From: Negativicutes bacterium UBA1444
GTDB lineage: Bacteria; Bacillota; Negativicutes; UBA1444
Direction: 5' to 3'
Length of the DNA stretch: 8,270 bases
Assembly: GCA_002329525.1 (NCBI GenBank)
Contig: DCTI01000005.1
Location: 1,742-10,011 of the forward strand
Part shown: positions 1-6,356 of the stretch, piece after piece
Layout of the letters: every line of letters begins with the position of its first letter
Position numbering within the stretch: position 1 is the stretch's first letter
Made by a program: the position numbers and the translations under genes
The notes under the pieces: generated by a model
Databases searched by the model: none
What the model was told of the DNA's origin: nothing
What the model saw: only the letters and a program-made list of their open reading frames with translations

Positions 1-1
1 G

Positions 2-604
2 GATGTCGATTATGTTTTGACGACCCGCGAACTGGGACGCATGATCAAGGAAGCCGGCATCGATTTTGCCGCCTTGCCGGCTGAGCAGTACGACGCACCG
101 TTTGGAATTTCCACCGGCGCCGGTGTGATTTTCGGTTCATCCGGCGGCGTTATGGAAGCCGCGTTGCGGACGGTGGCGGAAGTCGTCACCGGCAAGCCGC
201 TGGAATCCATCGAATTCACGGCGGTGCGGGGTCTGGCCGGGATCAAGGAAGCCGCGGTGCCGATCGGCGACCTGACGGTCAAGATCGCCGTGGCGAACAC
301 CCTGTCGAACGCCAGGATCATGATGGACAAGATTCGGGCCGGTGAGGCCGATTATCAGTTCATCGAAATCATGGCCTGTCCCGGCGGTTGCATCGGCGGC
401 GGCGGCCAGCCGGTGCCGGTGTGCGAGGAAACCCGCCTGAACCGGATCGCCGCGATCTATGAATGCGATCAGGATTCCCAGATCCGCAAATCCCACGAGA
501 ACCCAGCTGTCAAGGAGCTCTATGATACTTGGCTGGGCCAGCCGCTGGGCGAAAAATCGCATCATCTGCTTCATACCCATTACAAGGCGCAGATCCGGTG
601 CTAA
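2..604 (+). CDS. hydA: [FeFe]-hydrogenase catalytic subunit, C-terminal part (5' end outside window)
   Basis: This is the last 200 residues of an iron-only hydrogenase, which makes or oxidises H2 at the H-cluster. The reading frame is open from base 2, beginning DVDYVLTTRELGRM, and has no start here, so the N-terminal Fe-S domains and the first H-cluster cysteine motifs lie upstream of the window. What is visible is diagnostic: the PFGISTGAGVIFGSSGGVMEA segment (bases about 101-163), the H-cluster motif MACPGGCIGGGGQP (about 371-412) carrying the cysteines that ligate the cluster, and the C-terminal GEKSHHLLHTHY tail (about 548-583). In fermenters this family is often the catalytic subunit of an NAD(H)/ferredoxin-linked complex, but subunit makeup cannot be judged from this fragment. 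The gene overlaps the start of rex by 7 bases, so the two are very probably cotranscribed. Family assignment is near certain; the exact hydrogenase group and symbol are inferred. Confidence 0.95.
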   Translation, partial: DVDYVLTTRELGRMIKEAGIDFAALPAEQYDAPFGISTGAGVIFGSSGGVMEAALRTVAEVVTGKPLESIEFTAVRGLAGIKEAAVPIGDLTVKIAVANTLSNARIMMDKIRAGEADYQFIEIMACPGGCIGGGGQPVPVCEETRLNRIAAIYECDQDSQIRKSHENPAVKELYDTWLGQPLGEKSHHLLHTHYKAQIRC

Positions 605-1239
605 ACCCCAAATACGGCAGTATCTCCCGGGCGACGGTGGATCGCCTGCCGCTATATTTCCGAACCCTCCGGCTGATCAAGTCGGAGGGCTCGGATATTG
701 TGTCGTCCGAAGAGCTCGGCCGGCGCATCGGCGTGACACCGGAACAGATCCGCAAGGATCTGGCTGGATTCGGCGCTTTCGGCAAAAAAGGCGTCGGCTA
801 TCATGTGGCGGAACTGCTGAACAATATCGGCGTCATCCTGGGGATCGACCGCCGCTGGAATATCGGCATCGTCGGCATCGGCCATCTGGGCTGGGCCTTG
901 GCCAACTATCGCAACTTCGCCTCAATGGGATTCCACTTGTCGGCGTTGTTTGACCAAAACCCGGCCTTGGTCGGCCAGGTCATCAACGGCGTGGAAGTTT
1001 TGGCCGTTTCGGATATGGAAACCACCATCGCCGACCGGAACATTCAGATCGGCGTCATTACCGTGCCGGCACCGGAAGCGCAGAGCGTGGCGGACCGCAT
1101 GGTCGCCGCCGGCGTCCATGGGATCTGGAATTTCGCGCCGGTGCGGATCAGGGTCCCGGAAACGGTGCAACTGGTGAGTGAGGATCTGTCAGTGGGACTG
1201 ACCACGCTATCGTACCATCTGCGACGTCAAATGCCGTAA
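598..1239 (+). CDS. rex: Redox-sensing transcriptional repressor Rex
   Basis: Rex senses the NADH/NAD+ ratio: it represses fermentation and hydrogenase genes when NAD+ dominates and leaves DNA when NADH binds. I chose the GTG at 598, which gives 213 residues, the usual Rex length. An in-frame ATG at 529 would add 23 residues that only translate the hydrogenase tail in another frame. AAGG at 584-587 is a modest ribosome-binding site, and translational coupling to the overlapping hydrogenase stop is likely. Residues 8-70 are the winged-helix domain (SISRATVDRLPLY, then TPEQIRKDLAGFGAFGKKGVGY). Residues 89-104 carry the Rossmann GxGxxG (G93, G95, G98), and D119 at the end of ALFD is the usual NAD ribose ligand. 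GIWNFAPV at 175-182 is a Rex hallmark. Because it sits in the hydrogenase transcript, hydrogenase and probably rex itself are likely targets, but their promoter lies outside the window. Confidence 0.96.
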   Translation: MLNPKYGSISRATVDRLPLYFRTLRLIKSEGSDIVSSEELGRRIGVTPEQIRKDLAGFGAFGKKGVGYHVAELLNNIGVILGIDRRWNIGIVGIGHLGWALANYRNFASMGFHLSALFDQNPALVGQVINGVEVLAVSDMETTIADRNIQIGVITVPAPEAQSVADRMVAAGVHGIWNFAPVRIRVPETVQLVSEDLSVGLTTLSYHLRRQMP

Positions 1240-1250
1240 CGATGGCGGAT

Positions 1251-1262
1251 TTTTCCGGAAAA
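1251..1262. repeat. Perfect 12-base palindrome just after rex
   Basis: TTTTCCGGAAAA reads the same on both strands and starts 11 bases after the rex stop. With no loop it would form a poor RNA hairpin, and no T tract follows, so it is not a convincing terminator. A DNA-binding site is possible. Its core TTCCGGAA recurs at 1364-1371. It does not match the Rex operator consensus (TTGTGA-N6-TCACAA type). Confidence 0.4.
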
Positions 1263-1296
1263 GAAAGTAAATTAACTATTGTGTGTAAAATGATGG

Positions 1297-1324
1297 TTGA
1301 CTTTCTGAAAAATCTGTATAAAAT
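1297..1324 (+). promoter_or_regulatory. Candidate sigma-A-type promoter
   Basis: TTGACT (1297-1302) is followed after 16 bases by TAAAAT (1319-1324), each five of six matches to the TTGACA/TATAAT consensus, in an AT-rich patch. Transcription would start near 1331, about 385 bases before the CoA-transferase start codon, and would include the folded element and the hairpin with T tract. This is the best promoter match in the rex-CoA-transferase gap. It is a consensus match only, not proof of use. Confidence 0.45.
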
Positions 1325-1361
1325 ATTAGATGGAACAAGAGCGGTCATGGGTTGTGATAGC

Positions 1362-1439
1362 TGTTCCGGAAAGTCCTTTGTTGAAAAGGGGAGAGCGATC
1401 GGATTAGCCATCGGGAATCAATCGGCTCGTAACGGAACA
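1362..1439 (+). other. Possible structured RNA element (three-way-junction fold)
   Basis: By hand this region folds into one closing helix around two hairpins. TGTTCCG (1362-1368) pairs perfectly with CGGAACA (1433-1439). Inside, CCTTT (1375-1379) pairs with AAAGG (1385-1389) around a five-base loop. GAGC/GCTC (1393-1396 with 1425-1428), GAT/ATC (1397-1399 with 1421-1423, one bulged G) and GATT/AATC (1402-1405 with 1416-1419) stack into a second, longer hairpin. I do not recognise it as a known riboswitch. It lies between the candidate promoter and the hairpin with T tract, as a sensor domain would. Support is one manual fold from one sequence, without covariation. Confidence 0.35.
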
Positions 1440-1556
1440 TTGAAGTGTATGGACAGCCGGGCGAAGATGCAAGACTGAAAATACCATCACACAAACAGAT
1501 GTCGCTTATTGTTTTTCGTGCAGGGTTGCCTTGAGCGAAAGATACCGTAGTAAGCA

Positions 1557-1611
1557 ACGCCATGGTTTGTATTGTGCGCTAGCACATTTACATTCATGGC
1601 GTATTTTTTTT
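1557..1611 (+). terminator. Rho-independent terminator or attenuator hairpin
   Basis: ACGCCATG (1557-1564) pairs perfectly with CATGGCGT (1595-1602). Further in, TGTA (1568-1571) pairs with TACA (1589-1592), and TGTGC (1573-1577) pairs with GCACA (1582-1586) around a GCTA loop. One A and then eight Ts (1604-1611) follow directly, the standard intrinsic terminator layout. It lies 318 bases after rex and 104 bases before the CoA-transferase start. It therefore either ends the hydrogenase-rex message after a long 3' tail or is a conditional terminator in the operon leader. The sequence alone does not decide. Confidence 0.7.
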
Positions 1612-1661
1612 GAATGATTTTGAGAATGTTTTCACGTTACCTTTAGGAATGATTTCCGGTG

Positions 1662-1686
1662 TCCAGTTTGGGGCGTTGCCCCTGGA
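1662..1686 (+). promoter_or_regulatory. GC-rich leader hairpin just upstream of the CoA-transferase ribosome-binding site
   Basis: GGGGC (1670-1674) pairs with GCCCC (1678-1682) around a three-base loop, and TCCA (1662-1665) pairs with TGGA (1683-1686), leaving four bases bulged on the 5' side. No T tract follows, so it is not an intrinsic terminator. It ends 14 bases before the AGGAGGAG Shine-Dalgarno (1701-1708). It could stabilise the 5' end of a highly expressed mRNA or affect translation initiation. The pairing is clear; the role is inferred. Confidence 0.45.
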
Positions 1687-1715
1687 ATAATCATATTTTG
1701 AGGAGGAGAGACTGC

Positions 1716-3221
1716 ATGATTGAAATCAAAGACCGTGTCCGCAACAGCGCGTTGCAGGCCAAGATCACCACGGCCGAAGCAGCAGCGGCCCTGATCAAAC
1801 CGGGCATGAACCTCGGCGTCAGCGGATTCACCCCGGCCGGCTATCCGAAGGCTGTGCCCCTGGCCTTGGCGGAGCGGATGAAAGCCAACCCGTTCCAGAT
1901 CAATCTTTGGACCGGCGCCTCCGTCGGCAAAGAGCTGGACGGCGCGTTGGCCGAAGTAAAAGGGATTGCCCGCCGGCTTCCTTACCAGACCAATGACGCG
2001 ATCCGCAAACAGATCAACAGCGGCGCGATCGCTTATACCGACCTGCACCTGAGCCATACGGCGCAAATGTCTCGTTACGGTTATCTGGGCGGCGAAGTCG
2101 ATATCGCCATCGTCGAAGCCTGCGCGATCACCGAAGAGGGCAACATCATCCCGACTACTTCGATGGGTAACACCGCATCGTATGTGCAGAGCGCCAAACA
2201 GGTCATCGTCGAAGTCAACGTGAGCCAGCCGCTCGAACTCGAAGGCATGCATGACGTATATGTGCCGCTGGATCCGCCGAACCGGCTGCCGGTACCGATC
2301 GTGAAAGTGGATGACCGCATCGGCACCCCGTATATTCCCTGCGATCCGGCGAAGATCGTGGCGATTGTTCCCTGTGACATTCCCGACGCAGTCCGCCCGC
2401 TGGCAGCCATCGACGACGATGCCAAAGCCATGAGCGCCCATCTGATCGATTTCTTCCAATATGAAATCAAAAACGGCCGCCTGCCGAAGAACCTGCTGCC
2501 GCTGCAATCCGGAGTAGGATCCGTGGCCAACGCGGTGGTCTGCGGCCTCGTGGATTCGCCGTTCTCCAACCTGACCGTGTTCACGGAAGTCATTCAGGAC
2601 GGCATGTTCGACCTGATCGACGCCGGCAAACTGGATTTCGCTTCCGGTACGTCCCTGACTCCTTCGCCGGAAGGCCTGAAACGCTTCTACGCGAATATCG
2701 CCGATTATCGCAAAAAGATCATCCTGCGGCCGCAAGAAATCGCCAACAGCCCGGAAACAGCCCGGCGCCTCGGCATCATTGCCATGAACACCGCGATTGA
2801 ATTCGATATCTATGGCCATGTCAACTCGACCCATATCATGGGCAGCAAGATGATGAACGGCATCGGCGGTTCCGGCGACTTCGCCCGCAACGGCAAACTG
2901 ACGTTCTTCTTCTCGACTTCCACCGCCAAGGGCGGCGACATCTCCTCGATCGTGCCGATGTGCTCGCATATCGACCACACCGAACACGACGTGGACGTAT
3001 TCATCACCGAGCGCGGCGTTGCCGATATCCGCGGCCTGTCGCCGAAAGAGCGCGCCCAGGTCATCATCGACAAATGCTCGCATCCCGACTACAAACCGAT
3101 GCTGCAGGATTACTTCGACCGCGCCAAAGCCGCCACCAAAAACGCGCATTCCCCGCACATCATGGAAGAGGCTCTTTCATGGCATGTCCGGTTCCTGCAA
3201 ACCGTCACCATGAAGAAATAG
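1716..3221 (+). CDS. scpC: Class I CoA-transferase, probably propionyl-CoA:succinate CoA-transferase
   Basis: This transferase moves CoA between short-chain acids. Here it most likely takes CoA from propionyl-CoA to activate succinate, releasing propionate, so the pathway needs no ATP for activation. The ATG at 1716 gives 501 residues and has AGGAGGAG at 1701-1708, seven bases upstream. An in-frame ATG at 1659 would add 19 residues that merely translate the leader hairpin. Family marks are the N-terminal GVSGFTPAGYPKAVP (34-48), the catalytic glutamate E291 in FTEVIQDG, and the glycine-rich NGIGGSGDFARN (381-392), which forms the acyl-CoA oxyanion pocket in the AarC/YgfH/Cat1 family. Length is normal. 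The mutase starts 24 bases downstream. Succinyl-CoA:acetate transfer (AarC/Cat1 type) is the main alternative, since sequence alone separates these poorly; the operon favours the propionate role. Codon use is strongly biased, as in highly expressed genes. Confidence 0.9.
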   Translation: MIEIKDRVRNSALQAKITTAEAAAALIKPGMNLGVSGFTPAGYPKAVPLALAERMKANPFQINLWTGASVGKELDGALAEVKGIARRLPYQTNDAIRKQINSGAIAYTDLHLSHTAQMSRYGYLGGEVDIAIVEACAITEEGNIIPTTSMGNTASYVQSAKQVIVEVNVSQPLELEGMHDVYVPLDPPNRLPVPIVKVDDRIGTPYIPCDPAKIVAIVPCDIPDAVRPLAAIDDDAKAMSAHLIDFFQYEIKNGRLPKNLLPLQSGVGSVANAVVCGLVDSPFSNLTVFTEVIQDGMFDLIDAGKLDFASGTSLTPSPEGLKRFYANIADYRKKIILRPQEIANSPETARRLGIIAMNTAIEFDIYGHVNSTHIMGSKMMNGIGGSGDFARNGKLTFFFSTSTAKGGDISSIVPMCSHIDHTEHDVDVFITERGVADIRGLSPKERAQVIIDKCSHPDYKPMLQDYFDRAKAATKNAHSPHIMEEALSWHVRFLQTVTMKK

Positions 3222-3245
3222 AGAAAGAGAAAAGGAGGAACACAA

Positions 3246-4892
3246 ATGGCTAATGAATCGTTGAAAGCCAAACAAGAAGCCTATGCTGCCAAGGTAGAGA
3301 AAGCAGTGGCCAAGAATCCTGAGCGGATCAACCTGCCCAAGATGCGCCTGGCAACCCCGCTGGATATTGAGGGCTTCGATTACGAGAAAGATCTCGGCTT
3401 CCCGGGCGAATATCCGTTTACCCGCGGCGTACAACCGACCATGTATCGTGGCCGCTTCTGGACCATGCGGATGTATGCAGGCTTCTCGACGGCCGAAGAA
3501 TCCAACAAACGGTACCGCTACCTGCTCGAGTCCGGCGGAACCGGCCTGTCCTGCGCATTTGACCTGCCCACCCAGATCGGTCTGGACTCCGATGATCCCA
3601 AAGCCGAAGGCGAAATCGGCAAGGTCGGCGTGGCCATCGACTCCTTGGCGGACATGGAAATCCTGTTCGACAAGATCGACCTTGGCAAAGTGTCCACCTC
3701 GATGACGATCAACGCTCCGGCGTCCGTACTGCTGGCCATGTACATCGCCGTTGCCGAAAAACAGGGCGTAAGCGCCGACAAGCTGAACGGCACCATTCAG
3801 AACGACATTCTGAAAGAGTACGCAGCCCGCGGCACCTACATTTTCCCGCCGAAACCTTCGATGCGTCTGATCACCAACATCTTTGAATATTGCTCCAAGA
3901 ACGTTCCTCACTGGAACACGATTTCGATCTCCGGTTACCACATCCGTGAAGCCGGCTCGACCGCTTCCCAGGAAATCGCCTTCACGATCGCCGACGGCAT
4001 CGCGTATTGCGAAGCTGCCATCAAAGCCGGCCTGAATGTTGACGATTTCGCCGGTCGGTTGTCCTTCTTCTGGAACGCCCACAACAACGTACTCGAAGAA
4101 GTCGCGAAATTCCGCGCTTCCCGTCGCGTCTGGGCGAAAGTCATGAAAGAGCGCTTCGGCGCGACCAACCCGAAATCCTGGATGTTGCGCGTGCACACCC
4201 AGACCGCCGGCTCCATGCTGACAGCCCAACAACCGGACAACAACGTCGTCCGTGTTGCCCTGCAGACTGCCGCCGCCGTCATGGGCGGAACCCAGTCCCT
4301 GCACACCAACTCCAAAGATGAAGCGCTGGCTCTGCCGACGGAAGATTCCGTGCGCGTAGCGCTGCGGACCCAACAGATCGTCGCCGAAGAAAGCGGTCTG
4401 GCCGACACCGTCGACCCGCTGGGCGGCTCCTACTACGTGGAATATCTGACCAACAAGATCGAAGCCGAATGCTGGGACTACATCAAGAAGATTGATGAAC
4501 TCGGCGGCGCCGTCGTTGCCATCGAAAAAGGCTACATCCAACGGGAAATCCAGGACAGCGCCTACAAATGGCAGATGGAAGTCGAGAAGAAAGAACGCAT
4601 TATCGTCGGCGTGAACAAATACCAGATCAAAGAAAAACCGCCCGAAGGACTGCTGCGCGTTGACGCTTCCGTCGGCGACTTCCAGAAAGGCAAGCTGGCG
4701 AAAATGAAGGCCGGTCGCGACCAGGCCGCCGTTGCCGCAAAACTGGCCGCCCTGGAAACCGCTTGCAAGGATGAACATGCCAACCTGATGCCGCTCATTC
4801 TCGACGCGGTCAAAGTCTATGCAACCCTGGGTGAAATTTGTGGCGTAATGCGCAAAGTGTTCGGCGAATATCAGCCGCACGTCAGCTTATAA
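3246..4892 (+). CDS. mcmA1: Methylmalonyl-CoA mutase, large (catalytic) subunit of the split enzyme
   Basis: It interconverts succinyl-CoA and (R)-methylmalonyl-CoA by a radical mechanism using adenosylcobalamin; in a propionate fermenter the flow is from succinyl-CoA. The ATG at 3246 is preceded by AGGAGG (3233-3238). The 548 residues form the substrate-binding TIM barrel (about 30-420) and a C-terminal linker ending [17 protein letters not shown], where one-chain mutases continue into the B12 domain; here that domain is the next gene. Visible motifs are [18 protein letters not shown] (58-75), RMYAGFST (75-82) and [12 protein letters not shown] (228-239). Y77, Q185, R195, Y231 and H232 match the active-site residues Y89, Q197, R207, Y243 and H244 recalled from the Propionibacterium enzyme, all with the same offset of 12, so the site looks intact. 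Isobutyryl-CoA or ethylmalonyl-CoA mutase is unlikely given the epimerase and decarboxylase in the operon. Confidence 0.95.
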   Translation: MANESLKAKQEAYAAKVEKAVAKNPERINLPKMRLATPLDIEGFDYEKDLGFPGEYPFTRGVQPTMYRGRFWTMRMYAGFSTAEESNKRYRYLLESGGTGLSCAFDLPTQIGLDSDDPKAEGEIGKVGVAIDSLADMEILFDKIDLGKVSTSMTINAPASVLLAMYIAVAEKQGVSADKLNGTIQNDILKEYAARGTYIFPPKPSMRLITNIFEYCSKNVPHWNTISISGYHIREAGSTASQEIAFTIADGIAYCEAAIKAGLNVDDFAGRLSFFWNAHNNVLEEVAKFRASRRVWAKVMKERFGATNPKSWMLRVHTQTAGSMLTAQQPDNNVVRVALQTAAAVMGGTQSLHTNSKDEALALPTEDSVRVALRTQQIVAEESGLADTVDPLGGSYYVEYLTNKIEAECWDYIKKIDELGGAVVAIEKGYIQREIQDSAYKWQMEVEKKERIIVGVNKYQIKEKPPEGLLRVDASVGDFQKGKLAKMKAGRDQAAVAAKLAALETACKDEHANLMPLILDAVKVYATLGEICGVMRKVFGEYQPHVSL

Positions 4893-4913
4893 GCGAGAGT
4901 AGGAGGGACAACG

Positions 4914-5306
4914 ATGGAAAAACGTATTAGAGTATTGGTAGCCAAGCCAGGCCTCGACGGACATGACCGCGGAGCCAAAGTCGTAGCCCGCGCTCTTCGC
5001 GACGCCGGCTTCGAGGTTATCTACACAGGTATTCGCCTGACCCCGGAACAGATCGCCGAAGCGGCCCTGCAGGAAGACGTCAACGTAGTGGCGCTCAGCC
5101 TGCTGTCTGGCGCGCACAACACCCTGTTCCCCCGTATTGTTGAAATCATGAAGCAAAAAGGTATCAAAGACGTTCTGACCATTGGCGGCGGCGTTATTCC
5201 CGATGCCGACATCCCTGGTCTGAAAGCCGCCGGAATTGCCGAAGTCTTCACTCCCGGCACTCCGACCGAGAAGATCATCGAATTCATCAAAGCCAACGTG
5301 AAATAA
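4914..5306 (+). CDS. mcmA2: Methylmalonyl-CoA mutase, small B12-binding subunit
   Basis: This 130-residue protein is the cobalamin-binding domain of the split mutase and forms the active enzyme with the preceding gene product. The ATG at 4914 follows AGGAGGG (4901-4907), and the gene starts 21 bases after the large subunit stop. It shows the base-off/His-on signature D15-x-H17-x-x-G20 in [12 protein letters not shown], with H17 as the lower cobalt ligand. SLLSG (62-66) and IGGGVIP (90-96) line the nucleotide-tail pocket of the Rossmann-like fold. The length fits a stand-alone B12 domain. Other mutases use similar subunits, but adjacency makes the partner clear. Codon use is biased like that of the large subunit, consistent with matched production. 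Confidence 0.95.
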   Translation: MEKRIRVLVAKPGLDGHDRGAKVVARALRDAGFEVIYTGIRLTPEQIAEAALQEDVNVVALSLLSGAHNTLFPRIVEIMKQKGIKDVLTIGGGVIPDADIPGLKAAGIAEVFTPGTPTEKIIEFIKANVK

Positions 5307-5320
5307 CCCCGATTCGTCGA

Positions 5321-5357
5321 AGCGGCGGGACGGACAGGTTTCCTGTCCGTCCCCGCT
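5321..5357 (+). other. Strong intercistronic hairpin before meaB, without a T tract
   Basis: GGGACGGACAGG (5327-5338) pairs perfectly with CCTGTCCGTCCC (5342-5353) around a TTT loop. AGCG (5321-5324) and CGCT (5354-5357) extend the stem across two bulged bases, for 16 pairs in all. Neither side has a run of Ts, so a normal intrinsic terminator is unlikely. It lies 14 bases after the mutase small-subunit stop and 26 bases before meaB. It could mark an RNA processing or 3'-end-protection point that keeps mutase mRNA abundant relative to meaB. The stem is certain; the role is inferred. Confidence 0.65.
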
Positions 5358-5383
5358 GAGAATTATCCTTAGGTGGTGCTTTT

Positions 5384-6319
5384 ATGGATATCGTCGCAGA
5401 GTTGCTCAACGGCTCCAAATTGGCCATATCGCGAGCCATCACAGCGGTGGAGAACGAGTATGGCGATGCGGTGGAAATCTTGCAAAAGATTTACCCGCAT
5501 ACCGGCCGAGCCTATGTAATTGGGATCACGGGCCCTCCCGGTGCTGGCAAGAGCACCCTGACAGACAAGTTGACCAAGGAATATCGCAGCCGGGGCAAAA
5601 CGGTCGGCATTATCGCCGTTGACCCGAGCAGTCCTTTTTCCGGCGGTGCGATTCTGGGCGACCGCATCCGCATGAATGAACTCACCATGGATGAAGGCGT
5701 TTTTATCCGGAGTATGGCGACCCGTGGCAGCTTGGGCGGAATGTCCCGAAAAACCGCCGAGGCTGTGAAAGTTTTGGATGCCGCAGGCAAAGATATTATT
5801 TTTATTGAAACTGTAGGGGTTGGGCAGTCGGAAGTCGACATCGTGAAGGCTGCCGATACGACGCTGGTGGTGTTGGTTCCCGGTCTGGGCGACGACATTC
5901 AGGCGATTAAGGCCGGTATTTTGGAGATAGGCGATGTTTTCGCCATCAATAAAGCGGATCGCGATGGCGTGGAGCGATTGCACATTGAAATAGAAATGAT
6001 GCTGGACCTGGACCAGAACGAGACCGAATGGCGGCCCAAAATCACGCGTACAATTGCCAGCCAAAATCAAGGCGTCGTTGAATTGGTGGATAGTATAGAG
6101 GAACATGCCGCATACATGGTGAAGACGGGATTGATTCAGAAGCGGCGGTTTGCACGGACTCGCAACGAGATTCTGACAATGCTGGATGAAGCGATTCAGG
6201 CCTATTTGAAGAAAAAGGTGGCGAATAGCCGCTTTGAAGCGTTGACGGAGGAAGTCAGCCAGCGCAAGAATGATCCGTATTCTGCCGTAAAGTCCATTCT
6301 GGCGGAGGTCCTGAAATAA
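5384..6319 (+). CDS. meaB: MeaB/ArgK-type GTPase, methylmalonyl-CoA mutase chaperone
   Basis: This is a P-loop GTPase of the G3E family that gates B12 cofactor delivery to methylmalonyl-CoA mutase and protects it from inactivation (MMAA in humans). The ATG at 5384 follows AGGTGG (5371-5376). The 311 residues show the Walker A GPPGAGKST (G50-K56-S57-T58), the switch region VDPSSPFSGGAILGDR (79-94), MATRGSLGG (111-119), the Walker B-like ETVGVGQSE (142-150) and the base-specificity motif NKAD (189-192). The C-terminal helices (about 250-311) match the dimerisation arm of the family. It follows the mutase genes after a 77-base gap with a strong hairpin. Its codons are visibly less biased than those of its neighbours (more TTG, ATT, TTT and GTT), which suits a chaperone needed in small amounts. 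The older ArgK kinase name for this family is misleading and is not adopted here. Confidence 0.95.
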   Translation: MDIVAELLNGSKLAISRAITAVENEYGDAVEILQKIYPHTGRAYVIGITGPPGAGKSTLTDKLTKEYRSRGKTVGIIAVDPSSPFSGGAILGDRIRMNELTMDEGVFIRSMATRGSLGGMSRKTAEAVKVLDAAGKDIIFIETVGVGQSEVDIVKAADTTLVVLVPGLGDDIQAIKAGILEIGDVFAINKADRDGVERLHIEIEMMLDLDQNETEWRPKITRTIASQNQGVVELVDSIEEHAAYMVKTGLIQKRRFARTRNEILTMLDEAIQAYLKKKVANSRFEALTEEVSQRKNDPYSAVKSILAEVLK

Positions 6320-6356
6320 TTCACATAGATTCTTAAAAGCAAAAGGAGGAAAGACC

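Larger units (their letters stand above)
1240..1715 (+). other. Intergenic region / leader of the propionate operon (no convincing gene)
   Basis: These 476 bases between rex and the CoA-transferase hold no ORF I can support. The only longer forward frame (1242-1478) has no ribosome-binding site and no recognisable motif. The stretch is more AT-rich than the flanking genes. In order it contains a 12-base palindrome, a promoter-like sequence, a foldable element, a hairpin with a T tract, a GC-rich hairpin and the Shine-Dalgarno of the CoA-transferase; each is listed separately. If the promoter near 1300 drives the operon, the 5' leader is about 385 bases long with an intrinsic terminator inside it, an arrangement typical of attenuation. 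If instead the terminator ends the rex message, the operon promoter must lie between 1612 and 1700, where I see only a poor match. Confidence 0.7.

Noticed and set aside
529..597. Longer rex start at an upstream in-frame ATG
   Set aside because: The added residues only translate the hydrogenase C-terminus in another frame, and the resulting length would exceed the Rex norm.
1242..1478. 78-residue forward ORF starting two bases after the rex stop
   Set aside because: It has no Shine-Dalgarno, no recognisable motif and unbiased codons. It overlaps the promoter and the proposed RNA element, so it is most likely a chance frame.
1572..1587. TTGTGC-GCTA-GCACAT as a Rex or CRP/FNR operator
   Set aside because: The half-site spacing is two bases shorter than the Rex and CRP consensus (TTGTG-N8-CACAA), and the repeat is fully explained as the apical stem of the terminator hairpin.
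1620..1649. TTGAGA (1620-1625) with TAGGAA (1644-1649) as a second promoter nearer the CoA-transferase
   Set aside because: The -10 match is poor and the spacing is 18. It is kept only as a possibility if the upstream hairpin proves to be a plain rex terminator.
1632..3158. 508-residue ORF on the - strand opposite the CoA-transferase
   Set aside because: The + strand frame has a textbook start and all family motifs. The reverse frame is open only because of strong codon bias on the + strand, and its protein is low-complexity and His/Arg/Asp/Val-rich.
3177..4880. 567-residue ORF on the - strand opposite the mutase large subunit
   Set aside because: It is the same shadow effect: the + strand protein is an unmistakable mutase, and the reverse protein has no recognisable domain.
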